Shown piece after piece: positions 1 through 7,032 of a DNA stretch of 13,170 bases (position 1 is the first letter of the stretch; every line of letters begins with the position of its first letter). The notes under the pieces were generated by a model, which saw only the letters and a program-made list of their open reading frames with translations, was not told the DNA's origin and did no database searches. The translations under genes were made by a program, and so were the position numbers. Where the stretch lies: positions 1 to 13,170 of the forward strand of contig CALGOK010000214.1 in assembly GCA_937961295.1 (NCBI GenBank). The letters are read 5' to 3'. Origin of the DNA: an uncultured Gemmatimonadota bacterium. GTDB lineage: Bacteria > Gemmatimonadota > Gemmatimonadetes > Gemmatimonadales > GWC2-71-9.

Positions 1-924
1 GTGCCCCTGCCGAGCGACGAGATGAAGGGCCGCAGCATCGGGCGCGAGGGGCGCAACATCCGCGCGTTCGAGCTGGCCACCGGGGTCGACGTGATCATCG
101 ACGACACGCCCGACACCGTGGTGGTGTCGTGCTTCGACCCGGTGCGGCGCGAGATTGCGCGCCGTGCCCTGGCGGGGCTCGTGGAGGACGGCCGGATCCA
201 CCCCGGGCGGATCGAGGAGCTGGTCGAGAAGACCCGCGGCACCCTCGAGACGGAGTTCGCCGAGCTGGGCGAGAGTGCGGCATACGAATTGGAACTGCAC
301 GGGCTGCATCCGGAACTGCTCAAGCTGGTGGGCCGGATGCGCTATCGCACCTCGTACGGCCAGAACCTCTACGAGCACAGCAAGGAAGTGGCGTGGCTGG
401 CGGGGATGATGGCCGCCGAGCTGCACCTCGACGTGCAGCTCGCCCGCCGCGGCGGGTTGCTGCACGACGTGGGGAAGGTGCTCACCCACGAGCACGAGGG
501 GACCCATGTCCAGCTCGGGGTCGAAGCGGCGCGCCGCTGGGGCGAGGTGGCGCCGGTGCTCAACGCCATCGAGGCGCATCACGACGATGTGCCGCACGAG
601 TCGGCGGAGTCGGTGCTGGTGCAGGCGGCCGACGCGATCAGCGGGGCCCGGCCCGGGGCCCGGCGCGAGGCGTTCGAGAGCTACATGAAGCGGTTGCGGC
701 GGCTCGAGGAGATCGCCGGCAGCTATGACGGGGTGGAGAAGACCACGGTGATCCAGGCCGGTCGCGAGGTGCGGGTGATCGTCAAGCCCGAGGCCATCGA
801 CGACGGCGCGGCGCAGGGGCTGTCCGAGTCGATCGCCCGGCGCATCGAACAGGAACTCCAGTATCCGGGACAGATCCGCGTGACCGTGATTCGCGAGACC
901 CGCGCGACGGACGTCGCCAAGTGA
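1..924 (+). CDS. rny: Ribonuclease Y, C-terminal part (5' end outside window)
   Basis: RNase Y is a membrane-anchored endoribonuclease that starts mRNA decay. The window holds about 307 C-terminal residues of a family usually near 500-520 long. The N-terminal membrane anchor and coiled coil lie upstream, and the GTG at base 1 is an internal valine, not a start. Visible parts are the KH domain with its GREG loop (residues 14-17) followed by the IIDDTPDTV segment, then the HD domain. Candidate metal ligands in the HD domain are H126 in EHSKEV, H155-D156 in LLHDVGKV, H193-H194 in EAHHDD, and D211 in QAADAISGARPGARRE, a hallmark stretch of RNase Y. The TGA stop overlaps the GTG start of folD by 4 bases (GTGA), so the two are probably translationally coupled. 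Identification is secure; only completeness is unknown. Confidence 0.96.
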   Translation: MPLPSDEMKGRSIGREGRNIRAFELATGVDVIIDDTPDTVVVSCFDPVRREIARRALAGLVEDGRIHPGRIEELVEKTRGTLETEFAELGESAAYELELHGLHPELLKLVGRMRYRTSYGQNLYEHSKEVAWLAGMMAAELHLDVQLARRGGLLHDVGKVLTHEHEGTHVQLGVEAARRWGEVAPVLNAIEAHHDDVPHESAESVLVQAADAISGARPGARREAFESYMKRLRRLEEIAGSYDGVEKTTVIQAGREVRVIVKPEAIDDGAAQGLSESIARRIEQELQYPGQIRVTVIRETRATDVAK

Positions 925-1811
925 GCGCCCGCCTGCTCGACGGCAAGACGATTGCCGCGACCATCCGGGCCGAGGTCGCCGAGCGCACCGCGGAGCTGGC
1001 GGCCCGGGGCATCGTGCCCGGGCTTGCCGTGGTGCTGGTCGGCGAGGATCCGCCCTCGCAGATGTACGTGCGGTCCAAGGGCAAGGCCTGCCGCGAGGCC
1101 GGGATGCACTCCGAGACGATCCTGCTCCCCGAACGCACCTCGGCGGACGAGCTGCTGGCGGTGATCGGCCGCCTCAACGCCGATCCCGCGACGCACGGCA
1201 TCCTCGTCCAGACGCCGCTGCCGTCGCACATCGATCCCGACCAGGTGATGCGTCGCATCGACCCGCTCAAGGACGTCGACGGCTTCCACCCGATGAACGT
1301 GGGCAAGCTGGTGCTCGGCGACCCGACCGCGTTCCGGCCCGCCACGCCCGCGGGCATCCAGGAGATCCTGGCGCGCTCGGGGGTCGCCACGCGCGGCGCC
1401 AATGCGGTGATCGTCGGCCGCTCGACCATCGTCGGCCGGCCGATGGCCAACCTGCTGATGCAGCCCGGCCCCGGCGGCGACGCGACGGTGACGGTGTGCC
1501 ACTCGCGCACTCGCGACCTTCCCGCGGTCTGTCGCGACGCCGACATCCTCGTCGTCGCCATCGGTCGCGCCAACTTCATCACCGCCGATGCGGTCAAGCC
1601 GGGTGCCACCATCATCGACGTCGGCATCAATCGCGTTGATGATCCCGACACGCCCAAGGGGTACCGGGTGGTGGGCGACGTGGACTTCGACGCGGTGCGC
1701 GAGGTCGCCGGCGCGATCACGCCGGTGCCCGGCGGGGTCGGCCCGATGACCATCGCGATGGTGCTCAGCAACACGCTGCAGGCCGCCACGCTGCAGCAGG
1801 CTGCCCGGTGA
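921..1811 (+). CDS. folD: Bifunctional methylenetetrahydrofolate dehydrogenase / methenyltetrahydrofolate cyclohydrolase
   Basis: FolD interconverts 5,10-methylene-THF, 5,10-methenyl-THF and 10-formyl-THF in the cytosol using NADP, supplying one-carbon units for purines and formyl-Met-tRNA. The 296-residue length is normal for the family. Family motifs are intact: SQMYVRSKGKA with Y49 and the catalytic lysine K53; ILVQTPLPSHID with Q97; KDVDGFHP (117-124); the Rossmann-type nucleotide motif GRSTIVGRP (166-174); and the C-terminal PVPGGVGPMT signature. The GTG start is chosen because it overlaps the rny stop by 4 bases and leads straight into the conserved N-terminal helix (LLDGKTIAATI). The stop overlaps the xseA start in the same GTGA fashion. 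Nothing unusual was seen in the sequence. Confidence 0.98.
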   Translation: MSARLLDGKTIAATIRAEVAERTAELAARGIVPGLAVVLVGEDPPSQMYVRSKGKACREAGMHSETILLPERTSADELLAVIGRLNADPATHGILVQTPLPSHIDPDQVMRRIDPLKDVDGFHPMNVGKLVLGDPTAFRPATPAGIQEILARSGVATRGANAVIVGRSTIVGRPMANLLMQPGPGGDATVTVCHSRTRDLPAVCRDADILVVAIGRANFITADAVKPGATIIDVGINRVDDPDTPKGYRVVGDVDFDAVREVAGAITPVPGGVGPMTIAMVLSNTLQAATLQQAAR

Positions 1812-3070
1812 GCTCGCCCGAGGAGGCGTGGACCGTCCAGCGCCTCGCGCGCACCCTCAAGGACCGGATCGAGACCGACTTCCCGGCCACCTGGGTGCGC
1901 GGCGAGCTGGTGGGCGTCAAGCGTTATCCTTCGGGCCACGTGTACTTCGGGCTGCGCGACGAGCTGGCCAAGGTCGACTGCACGATGTGGCGCAGCGCGG
2001 CGGCGAAGGTGCGCGCGCCGCTCGAGGAAGGCAGCGAGGTCTTTGCACTCGGGTCGCCGAGCGTCTGGGAGGAGCGCACCGCGCTGCGGTTCAACGTGGT
2101 GCAGGTGCTTCCCGCCGCGGCGGTGGGGCAGGCGGCGCAACAGGTGGAGCGCATCAAGCAGCGGCTGCTCGCCGACGGCCTGCTCGATCCGGCCCGCAAG
2201 CGCGCGCTGCCGAAGCACCCGCAGCGCATCGCGGTGATCACCTCGGTGGCGGGTGCGGCGGTGCGCGATGTCATCACCGTGGCGCGACGCCGGTGGCCCG
2301 CGGTCGAGCTGCTGGTGATCGGCGCGGCGGTGCAGGGCGAGCAGGCGCCGGCCGAACTGGTGGCGGCGTTCGCCACGCTCGCGCGGCTCGAGGGCGTGGA
2401 CCTGTGCATCGTGGGGCGTGGCGGCGGTGCCAAGGAGGACCTCGCGGCGTTCAACGACGAGGCGGTGTGCCGCGCGATCGCCGCGGCAGCAGTCCCCGTG
2501 ATCAGCGCGGTGGGTCACGAGGTGGATGTCACCCTCGCCGACCTGGTGGCCGATGTCCGCGCGGCGACGCCGTCGCAGGCCGCCGAGTTCGCGCTCCCCG
2601 ACGGTCGCGAGGTCGCGATGCGGCTCGACGCGATCGGGCTGGCGATCCGGCGCAACCTCGCCGATCGCCTCGCGCGCCGCGGCGACCGCCTCGAGCGGAC
2701 CCGCGACCGGATGGCCAACGCGCTCGCTGCCCGGCTCCGGACCGCCGAGCGGCGGCTCCACGGCGTGGCCATGGCCCTCGCACCGTCGCTGGAGCGTCAT
2801 GCCCGGCTCCCGCGCCAACGCCTGGCGCGCGTGGCCGAGCGGCTCCGCCCGGCGATCGAGCGGCGGCTCGCCCGGGAGAAGGCCGAAGCGGCCCGGCTCG
2901 CGGCCGGCCTGGGGGCCCTGTCGCCCCTCAACGTCCTGGCGCGGGGCTACGCGCTGCCGCGCGACGAGACTGGTGCGGTGCTGCGACGGGCGACAGAGTT
3001 CACTCCCGGGCGCCGGTTCACCCTGACGGTGAGCGACGGCACCATCCCCGCCCGCGTGGAGGACGCATGA
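1808..3070 (+). CDS. xseA: Exodeoxyribonuclease VII large subunit
   Basis: XseA is the catalytic large subunit of exonuclease VII, which degrades single-stranded DNA from both ends into oligonucleotides and acts with several copies of XseB. The protein has 420 residues, near the usual 400-450. Residues 1-105 form the OB-fold DNA-binding domain (WVRGELVG, GHVYFGLRD, CTMWRS). The catalytic core carries GRGGGAKEDLAAFND at about 203-217 and VGHEVDVTLADLVADVRA from about 235, followed by ATPSQAAE. An arginine-rich coiled coil spans about 270-385, and the small C-terminal segment has the family motif LSPLNVLARGYA. The GTG start overlaps the folD stop by 4 bases. The TGA stop overlaps the xseB ATG by 4 bases, consistent with coupled production of both subunits. 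Confidence 0.97.
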   Translation: MSSPEEAWTVQRLARTLKDRIETDFPATWVRGELVGVKRYPSGHVYFGLRDELAKVDCTMWRSAAAKVRAPLEEGSEVFALGSPSVWEERTALRFNVVQVLPAAAVGQAAQQVERIKQRLLADGLLDPARKRALPKHPQRIAVITSVAGAAVRDVITVARRRWPAVELLVIGAAVQGEQAPAELVAAFATLARLEGVDLCIVGRGGGAKEDLAAFNDEAVCRAIAAAAVPVISAVGHEVDVTLADLVADVRAATPSQAAEFALPDGREVAMRLDAIGLAIRRNLADRLARRGDRLERTRDRMANALAARLRTAERRLHGVAMALAPSLERHARLPRQRLARVAERLRPAIERRLAREKAEAARLAAGLGALSPLNVLARGYALPRDETGAVLRRATEFTPGRRFTLTVSDGTIPARVEDA

Positions 3071-3297
3071 CCGACAAGGGTTCGCTGAGCGACGACCTCT
3101 CCCGCCTGGAGGAGATCGTCCGGCGGCTCGAGGACAACGAGCTGGCCCTCGAGGACGCGCTGGCGCTCTTCGAGGAGGGCGTCGGGCGGCTGAAGACCGC
3201 CCAATCGCGCCTGGCGCAGGCGGAGACCCGGGTGATGCAGGTGCTCAAGGACTCGGGCGGCGACGGTCCCCCGCAACTGGAACCGCTGGATGGCTGA
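3067..3297 (+). CDS. xseB: Exodeoxyribonuclease VII small subunit
   Basis: This 76-residue protein is the small helical subunit of exonuclease VII that binds the coiled coil of XseA. The family pattern is clear: LSRLEEIVRRLEDNELALED (residues 11-30), ALALFEEGVGRLK, and AETRVMQVL, a predicted helical hairpin with leucine heptads. The ATG start overlaps the xseA stop (ATGA) and the length is typical of XseB. The same frame stays open far upstream, antiparallel in meaning to nothing known, so a naive gene finder could report a much longer product; only the part from 3067 resembles a protein family. The last 8 bases overlap the start of the prenyl synthetase gene. Confidence 0.95.
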   Translation: MTDKGSLSDDLSRLEEIVRRLEDNELALEDALALFEEGVGRLKTAQSRLAQAETRVMQVLKDSGGDGPPQLEPLDG

Positions 3298-4201
3298 CGC
3301 GCCGGTCGAGGCGCCGAAGATCCTCGACCAGGCCCGTCGCGCCGTCGACGACCACCTCGCCCACCTCGGCCTCCGCCTCGAGAACGCCCACCCGGGAGCA
3401 CTCGGCCGGGCCCTCAGCTACGCCGTGCAGTCGCCGGGAAAGCGGGTCCGCCCGGCGCTGATGCTGGCGGCGTACGAGGCCGCCGGTGGCCGGCCGCTCC
3501 CCGGGCTCACGGGGATCGCCACGGCGATCGAGATCGTCCACACCTACTCGCTTGTCCATGACGACCTGCCATGCATGGACGATGACGAGCTGCGGCGCGG
3601 CCGACCCACGACCCACGTGGCGTTCGGGCTCGCCACCGCGACCCGCGTGGGATACCTCCTCGTGCCGGTCGCCGCCGAGGAACTGGCTCGCGCCGCCAGG
3701 ATGATGGAGCTTGCCGACGCGACCCTGGGCGAGCTCGCGGCGGAGCTGTTCGAGGCCGGCGGGATCCGGGGCATGGTGGGTGGCCAGTGGCTTGACCTGG
3801 AGGCCGAGGGGCGCCGGCTCGACCTGCCGGAACTGATGGCGGTCCACCGCGGGAAGACCGGCGCCCTGATCGCGGCGGCGGTGATCCTGGGCGGCATCGC
3901 CGCCGATGCTCCCCCCGCCACGATCGAGGTGCTGCGGCTGTTCGGTCGGGAGATCGGGCTGGCGTTCCAGGTCGCCGACGATGTCCTCGACGCCACCGCC
4001 ACCTCCCACCAACTCGGCAAGACCGCGGGGAAGGACGCCGAGGTCGCCAAGAGCACCTACGTGGGGCTGCTCGGTGTCGAGGGAGCCCGGGCGGAGGCCG
4101 AGCGGCACTGCCGGCTGGCCCTGGCGGCGCTCGAGCGCTCGGGGCTGCCGGCGGGGACGCTGGCCACCCTGGCACGGTATATTGTGACCAGGAGTTCGTG
4201 A
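3290..4201 (+). CDS. ispA: Polyprenyl synthetase (farnesyl/geranylgeranyl diphosphate synthase, IspA type)
   Basis: This is a trans-prenyltransferase that condenses isopentenyl diphosphate with allylic diphosphates to make C15 or C20 chains. The 303-residue protein has GKRVRP (50-55), the bacterial-type first aspartate-rich motif DDLPCMDDD (91-99) followed by RRGRPT, the GMVGGQ motif (160-165), KTGAL (188-192), and the second aspartate-rich motif VADDVLD (D229, D230, D233). The ending TYVGLLG...LARYIVTR is typical. The Y-S pair at positions -5/-4 before the first motif is also found in E. coli IspA, so C15 versus C20 cannot be decided. One oddity is that the usual GDaLL stretch after the first motif reads GYLLV (G121-Y122), losing an aspartate that most homologues keep. 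The ATG start overlaps xseB by 8 bases, and dxs downstream supplies the same pathway. Confidence 0.92.
   Translation: MADAPVEAPKILDQARRAVDDHLAHLGLRLENAHPGALGRALSYAVQSPGKRVRPALMLAAYEAAGGRPLPGLTGIATAIEIVHTYSLVHDDLPCMDDDELRRGRPTTHVAFGLATATRVGYLLVPVAAEELARAARMMELADATLGELAAELFEAGGIRGMVGGQWLDLEAEGRRLDLPELMAVHRGKTGALIAAAVILGGIAADAPPATIEVLRLFGREIGLAFQVADDVLDATATSHQLGKTAGKDAEVAKSTYVGLLGVEGARAEAERHCRLALAALERSGLPAGTLATLARYIVTRSS
4178..4183 (+). promoter_or_regulatory. Possible -10 element inside the end of ispA
   Basis: TATATT stands out in a very GC-rich context about 95 bases before dxs. No convincing -35 hexamer lies 16-18 bases upstream, and these bases also encode the conserved YIV residues of the prenyl synthetase, so this is only a candidate for an internal promoter driving dxs-nadK-recN. 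A similar string precedes the tRNA-Leu gene. Confidence 0.15.
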
Positions 4202-4210
4202 TTTCATCCA

Positions 4211-4248
4211 TGCCGCGCGGGGGCGAGGGCATCCTCGCCCCCGCGGCA
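4211..4248 (+). terminator. GC-rich hairpin between ispA and dxs
   Basis: Bases 4211-4228 and 4233-4248 form a 16-bp stem around a GCAT tetraloop, interrupted only by a 2-base GC bulge on the left arm; the apical 10 bp (GGGGGCGAGG paired with CCTCGCCCCC) are perfect. There is no T-run after it, so it is not a classical intrinsic terminator. It lies 9 bases after the ispA stop and 26 bases before the dxs start. It may be a partial terminator or attenuator, or an mRNA-stabilising or processing element separating two parts of the operon. The structure is certain from sequence; the role is inferred. Confidence 0.5.
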
Positions 4249-4274
4249 CACCGTTCCCCGCGCGCGGAGCGCCG

Positions 4275-6164
4275 ATGTCTCTCCTCGACCGGATCCAGGG
4301 CCCGCAGGACCTCAAGCAGCTGCCACGGGAGCAGCTCCCCGCACTCGCCCAGGAGATCCGCGAGCGTCTGATCGACCGTTGCTCGGTCACCGGCGGGCAC
4401 ATCGGCGCCTCGCTCGGCGTGGTGGAGCTGGCGATCGCGCTGCTCTACGAGTTCGACTCCCCGACCGACAAGGTGCTGTGGGACGTGGGGCACCAGGCCT
4501 ACGCCTGGAAGCTGCTCACCGGGCGCAACGCGGCGTTCGAGACGCTCCGCACCGAGGGCGGCATCTCCGGCTTCCTGCGGCGCGACGAGTCGCCGCACGA
4601 CCAGTTCGGTGCCGGGCACGCGGGCACCGCGATGTCGGCCGCGCTCGGGATGGCGACGGCGCGCGACCTCAAGGGCGAGGACTTCAAGGTGGTGGCCGTG
4701 GTGGGCGACGGCGCGCTCACCTGCGGCCTCTCCTACGAGGGGATGAACAACGCGGGCCACTCCGATCGCGACATCATCCTGATCGTCAATGACAACGGGA
4801 TGAGCATCTCGCCCAATGTCGGGGCGATCTCGAAGCTGCTCGGCCGGATCGTGGCCGACCCCCGCACCGACCGCCTCCGCGAGCGGATCAAGAAGGTCAC
4901 CTTCAAGCTCGGCGACGTCTTCGGAGACGGCGTCGTGCAGCTGGCGAAGAACGTCGAGGAGTCCGTCAAGAACCTCTTCAGCGAGGGGATGCTGTTCGAG
5001 GAGCTGGGCTTCCGCTACTTCGGCCCGATTGACGGCCACGACCTCGAGAAGCTCGGCGCCACGCTGCAGCACGTCCGCGGCCTCAAGGGACCGCGCGTGG
5101 TGCACGTGCTCACCGAGAAGGGGAAGGGCTTCTCGTTTGCCGAGGCGAACCGCGAGAAGTGGCATGGCCTGGCGGCCTACGACCCGGTGACCGGCGAGGC
5201 GCGCAAGAAGCCGAGCGGCCCCCCGTCATGGACCCAGGTGTTCGGCGATGCGCTCAGCGCCATCGGCGAGGAGCGCGAGGACTTCGTGGCGATCACCGCC
5301 GCGATGCCGAGCGGGTCGGGCACGGCGATCTTCGAGAAGCGGTTCCCGGGGCGATTCTTCGACGTCGGCATCGCCGAGGGGCACGCGGTGACGTTTGCGG
5401 GCGGGCTCGCGACGCAGGGAATCCGCCCGGTGGTGGCGATCTACTCGACGTTCCTGCAGCGCGCCTACGACAGCATCATCCACGACGTCGCGGTGCAGAA
5501 CCTGCCCGTGACGTTCTGCCTCGACCGCGCCGGCCTGGTGGGCGAGGACGGCCAGACCCACATGGGCCTGTACGACATCGCCTACATGCTGGCGGTGCCG
5601 GGAATGACCGTGACGGCCCCGAAGGATGGCGACGAGCTCGCCGGCCTGCTGCGCACCGCGCTCGATCACGACGGCCCGTTCTGCACCCGCTATCCGCGCG
5701 ACAAGGCGCCGGCCGACCCGAATCCGGTCGCCAGCGTGGCCGCTGTCCCGTACGGCACCTGGGAGCTGCTCCGCCCGGGTCGCGACGTGGCGATCCTCGG
5801 TGCGGGCACGATGGCGCTGCCGGCGCTCGCCGCCGCGGAGCAGCTTGCCGCCGAGGGGATCGACGCTGCCGCGGTCAACGCCCGGTTCCTCAAGCCGTAC
5901 GACGAGGCGATGCTCGACCGGCTGCTCGAGGAGTGCCGCTTGCTCGTGACGGTGGAGGAGGGCACGGTGGTCAACGGCTTCGGGGCGATGCTCGCCGCGC
6001 GCATCGAGCGCACCCATCCGGGCGTGCGGGTGCTCACGCTCGGCGTACCCGATGAACTGATGCCGCAGGCGCCGCGGGCCAAGCAGCTGGAACTCTTCGG
6101 GCTGACGCCCGCCGGGATCGCCGACGCCGTGCGCGCGGTGCGTCGCGAGCCGGCCGTGCGCTGA
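4275..6164 (+). CDS. dxs: 1-deoxy-D-xylulose-5-phosphate synthase
   Basis: DXS is a thiamine-diphosphate enzyme joining pyruvate and glyceraldehyde 3-phosphate, the first and often limiting step of the MEP isoprenoid pathway. The 629-residue length is normal. The N-terminal domain has GGHIGASLG (H42), WDVGHQAY (H73), and the ThDP/metal motif from GDGA (144-147) to NDNG (172-175). The middle domain has FDVGIAEGHAVTF with the catalytic glutamate at about E368, then STFLQRAYD and LDRAGLVGEDGQTHMG; RYPRD follows. Two motifs differ from common DXS: GHSSTSIS reads GHAGTAMS (114-121), and AEQHAVT reads AEGHAVT. Since the catalytic residues remain, activity is expected. The ATG start has a GGAG ribosome-binding site at 4266-4269 with 5-base spacing. 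It follows the ispA gene and a hairpin, with nadK 7 bases downstream. Confidence 0.97.
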   Translation: MSLLDRIQGPQDLKQLPREQLPALAQEIRERLIDRCSVTGGHIGASLGVVELAIALLYEFDSPTDKVLWDVGHQAYAWKLLTGRNAAFETLRTEGGISGFLRRDESPHDQFGAGHAGTAMSAALGMATARDLKGEDFKVVAVVGDGALTCGLSYEGMNNAGHSDRDIILIVNDNGMSISPNVGAISKLLGRIVADPRTDRLRERIKKVTFKLGDVFGDGVVQLAKNVEESVKNLFSEGMLFEELGFRYFGPIDGHDLEKLGATLQHVRGLKGPRVVHVLTEKGKGFSFAEANREKWHGLAAYDPVTGEARKKPSGPPSWTQVFGDALSAIGEEREDFVAITAAMPSGSGTAIFEKRFPGRFFDVGIAEGHAVTFAGGLATQGIRPVVAIYSTFLQRAYDSIIHDVAVQNLPVTFCLDRAGLVGEDGQTHMGLYDIAYMLAVPGMTVTAPKDGDELAGLLRTALDHDGPFCTRYPRDKAPADPNPVASVAAVPYGTWELLRPGRDVAILGAGTMALPALAAAEQLAAEGIDAAAVNARFLKPYDEAMLDRLLEECRLLVTVEEGTVVNGFGAMLAARIERTHPGVRVLTLGVPDELMPQAPRAKQLELFGLTPAGIADAVRAVRREPAVR

Positions 6165-6166
6165 GG
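6163..6166 (+). promoter_or_regulatory. Ribosome binding site deciding a CTG start of nadK
   Basis: GAGG overlaps the dxs stop codon and lies 5 bases before CTG at 6172, the ideal distance for initiation there. No such motif sits at a suitable distance before the next canonical candidate, GTG at 6235. This supports the unusual CTG start. Confidence 0.55.
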
Positions 6167-6171
6167 CGACC

Positions 6172-7032
6172 CTGCGCGTCGGCCTGATCGCCAACCCGCG
6201 CTATCCCGACCTCGGCGGCATCCTCGCCGAGGCGGTGCGCCACATGACCACCCACGGCTGGGAGCTGCACGCCGACCCCGCGCTGGCGGGCGTCGCGCGC
6301 CGCGACTTCGCCCCGTTCGACCCGGCCGAGCTCGACCTCCTCGTCACGTTCGGCGGCGACGGCACCCTGCTGCGCGGCGCGCGCGCGCTCGGCGGGCGCG
6401 AGGTCCCGATTCTCGGTGTCAACTTCGGCCGGATCGGGTTCCTCACCGCCGTGGCGCGCGACCAGGCGCGCGAGGCGATCGACCGGTTCGCCGCGGGGGA
6501 GTACTGGATCTCCCCGCGCGCCACGCTGGCCGGCAGCATTTGCAGCCGTGCGGAGGAGCCTGCACCACCCATTTCTGCGCTCAACGACGTGGTGCTCCAC
6601 AAGGGAGGCGTGGCCCGGGTGGTCCGCTTCGCCCTGAGCGTCGACGGCGACATGATCGGTTCGGTGTCCGCCGACGGCGTGGTGGTCGCGTCGCCCACCG
6701 GCTCGACGGCGTACTCCCTCAGTGCCGGTGGTCCCGTCGTGACGCCGACGATCGACGCGATGATCATCACCCCCATCTGCCCGCACTCGTTGAGCGTCCG
6801 GCCGGTGGTGGTGCCCGGGCGCGCGACGGTGCGAGTCGCGCCGCTCGTCCCCGACGAGGATTCGCTGCTGGTGTCGTTCGACGGCCAGCACACCGAGACA
6901 CTCGCGCCAGCATGTGAGCTCGAGATCCGCGTGGCCGAGGAGCGGGTGCAGCTGGTCCGGTTCGCCGACGTGACCTTCTTCTCGCGGCTGCGCGAGAAGT
7001 TGCACTGGGGCGACCTCTCGGGTCGCGACTAG
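6172..7032 (+). CDS. nadK: NAD kinase (ATP-NAD kinase), CTG start
   Basis: NadK phosphorylates NAD to NADP in the cytosol. Visible motifs are the GGDGT loop (residues 61-65), GVNFGRIGFLTAV, ALNDVV, and the family signature ASPTGSTAYSLSAGGP (from about 173), followed by ITPICPHSLSVRPVVV. The first ATG/GTG in the frame is GTG at 6235, but that would remove the conserved N-terminal beta strand. The codons just upstream read LRVGLIANPRYPD, matching the usual NadK opening (xxVGLIxNP). No ATG, GTG or TTG lies between the dxs stop and 6235 in this frame, so CTG at 6172, preceded by GAGG, is the best start and gives 286 residues, a normal length. The gene is 7 bases after dxs and its TAG directly abuts recN. 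NADPH is needed by the MEP pathway and by folate enzymes encoded upstream. Confidence 0.93.
   Translation: MRVGLIANPRYPDLGGILAEAVRHMTTHGWELHADPALAGVARRDFAPFDPAELDLLVTFGGDGTLLRGARALGGREVPILGVNFGRIGFLTAVARDQAREAIDRFAAGEYWISPRATLAGSICSRAEEPAPPISALNDVVLHKGGVARVVRFALSVDGDMIGSVSADGVVVASPTGSTAYSLSAGGPVVTPTIDAMIITPICPHSLSVRPVVVPGRATVRVAPLVPDEDSLLVSFDGQHTETLAPACELEIRVAEERVQLVRFADVTFFSRLREKLHWGDLSGRD

Noticed and set aside
782..2818. A 678-codon minus-strand frame opposite rny, folD and xseA
   Set aside because: Low-complexity Arg/Ala/Gly/His-rich translation with no family features; shadow of real genes.
1828..3297. A 489-codon plus-strand frame ending in xseB
   Set aside because: Only the last 76 codons resemble a protein (XseB). 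The rest is the out-of-frame reading of xseA.
4202..4274. TPP riboswitch upstream of the thiamine-dependent dxs gene
   Set aside because: The gap is only 73 bases and lacks the conserved CUGAGA and ACCUGA blocks; it holds a simple hairpin.
3245..5165. Long minus-strand frames opposite the prenyl synthetase and dxs genes
   Set aside because: Both sense genes have intact catalytic motifs; the antisense products are compositional shadows.
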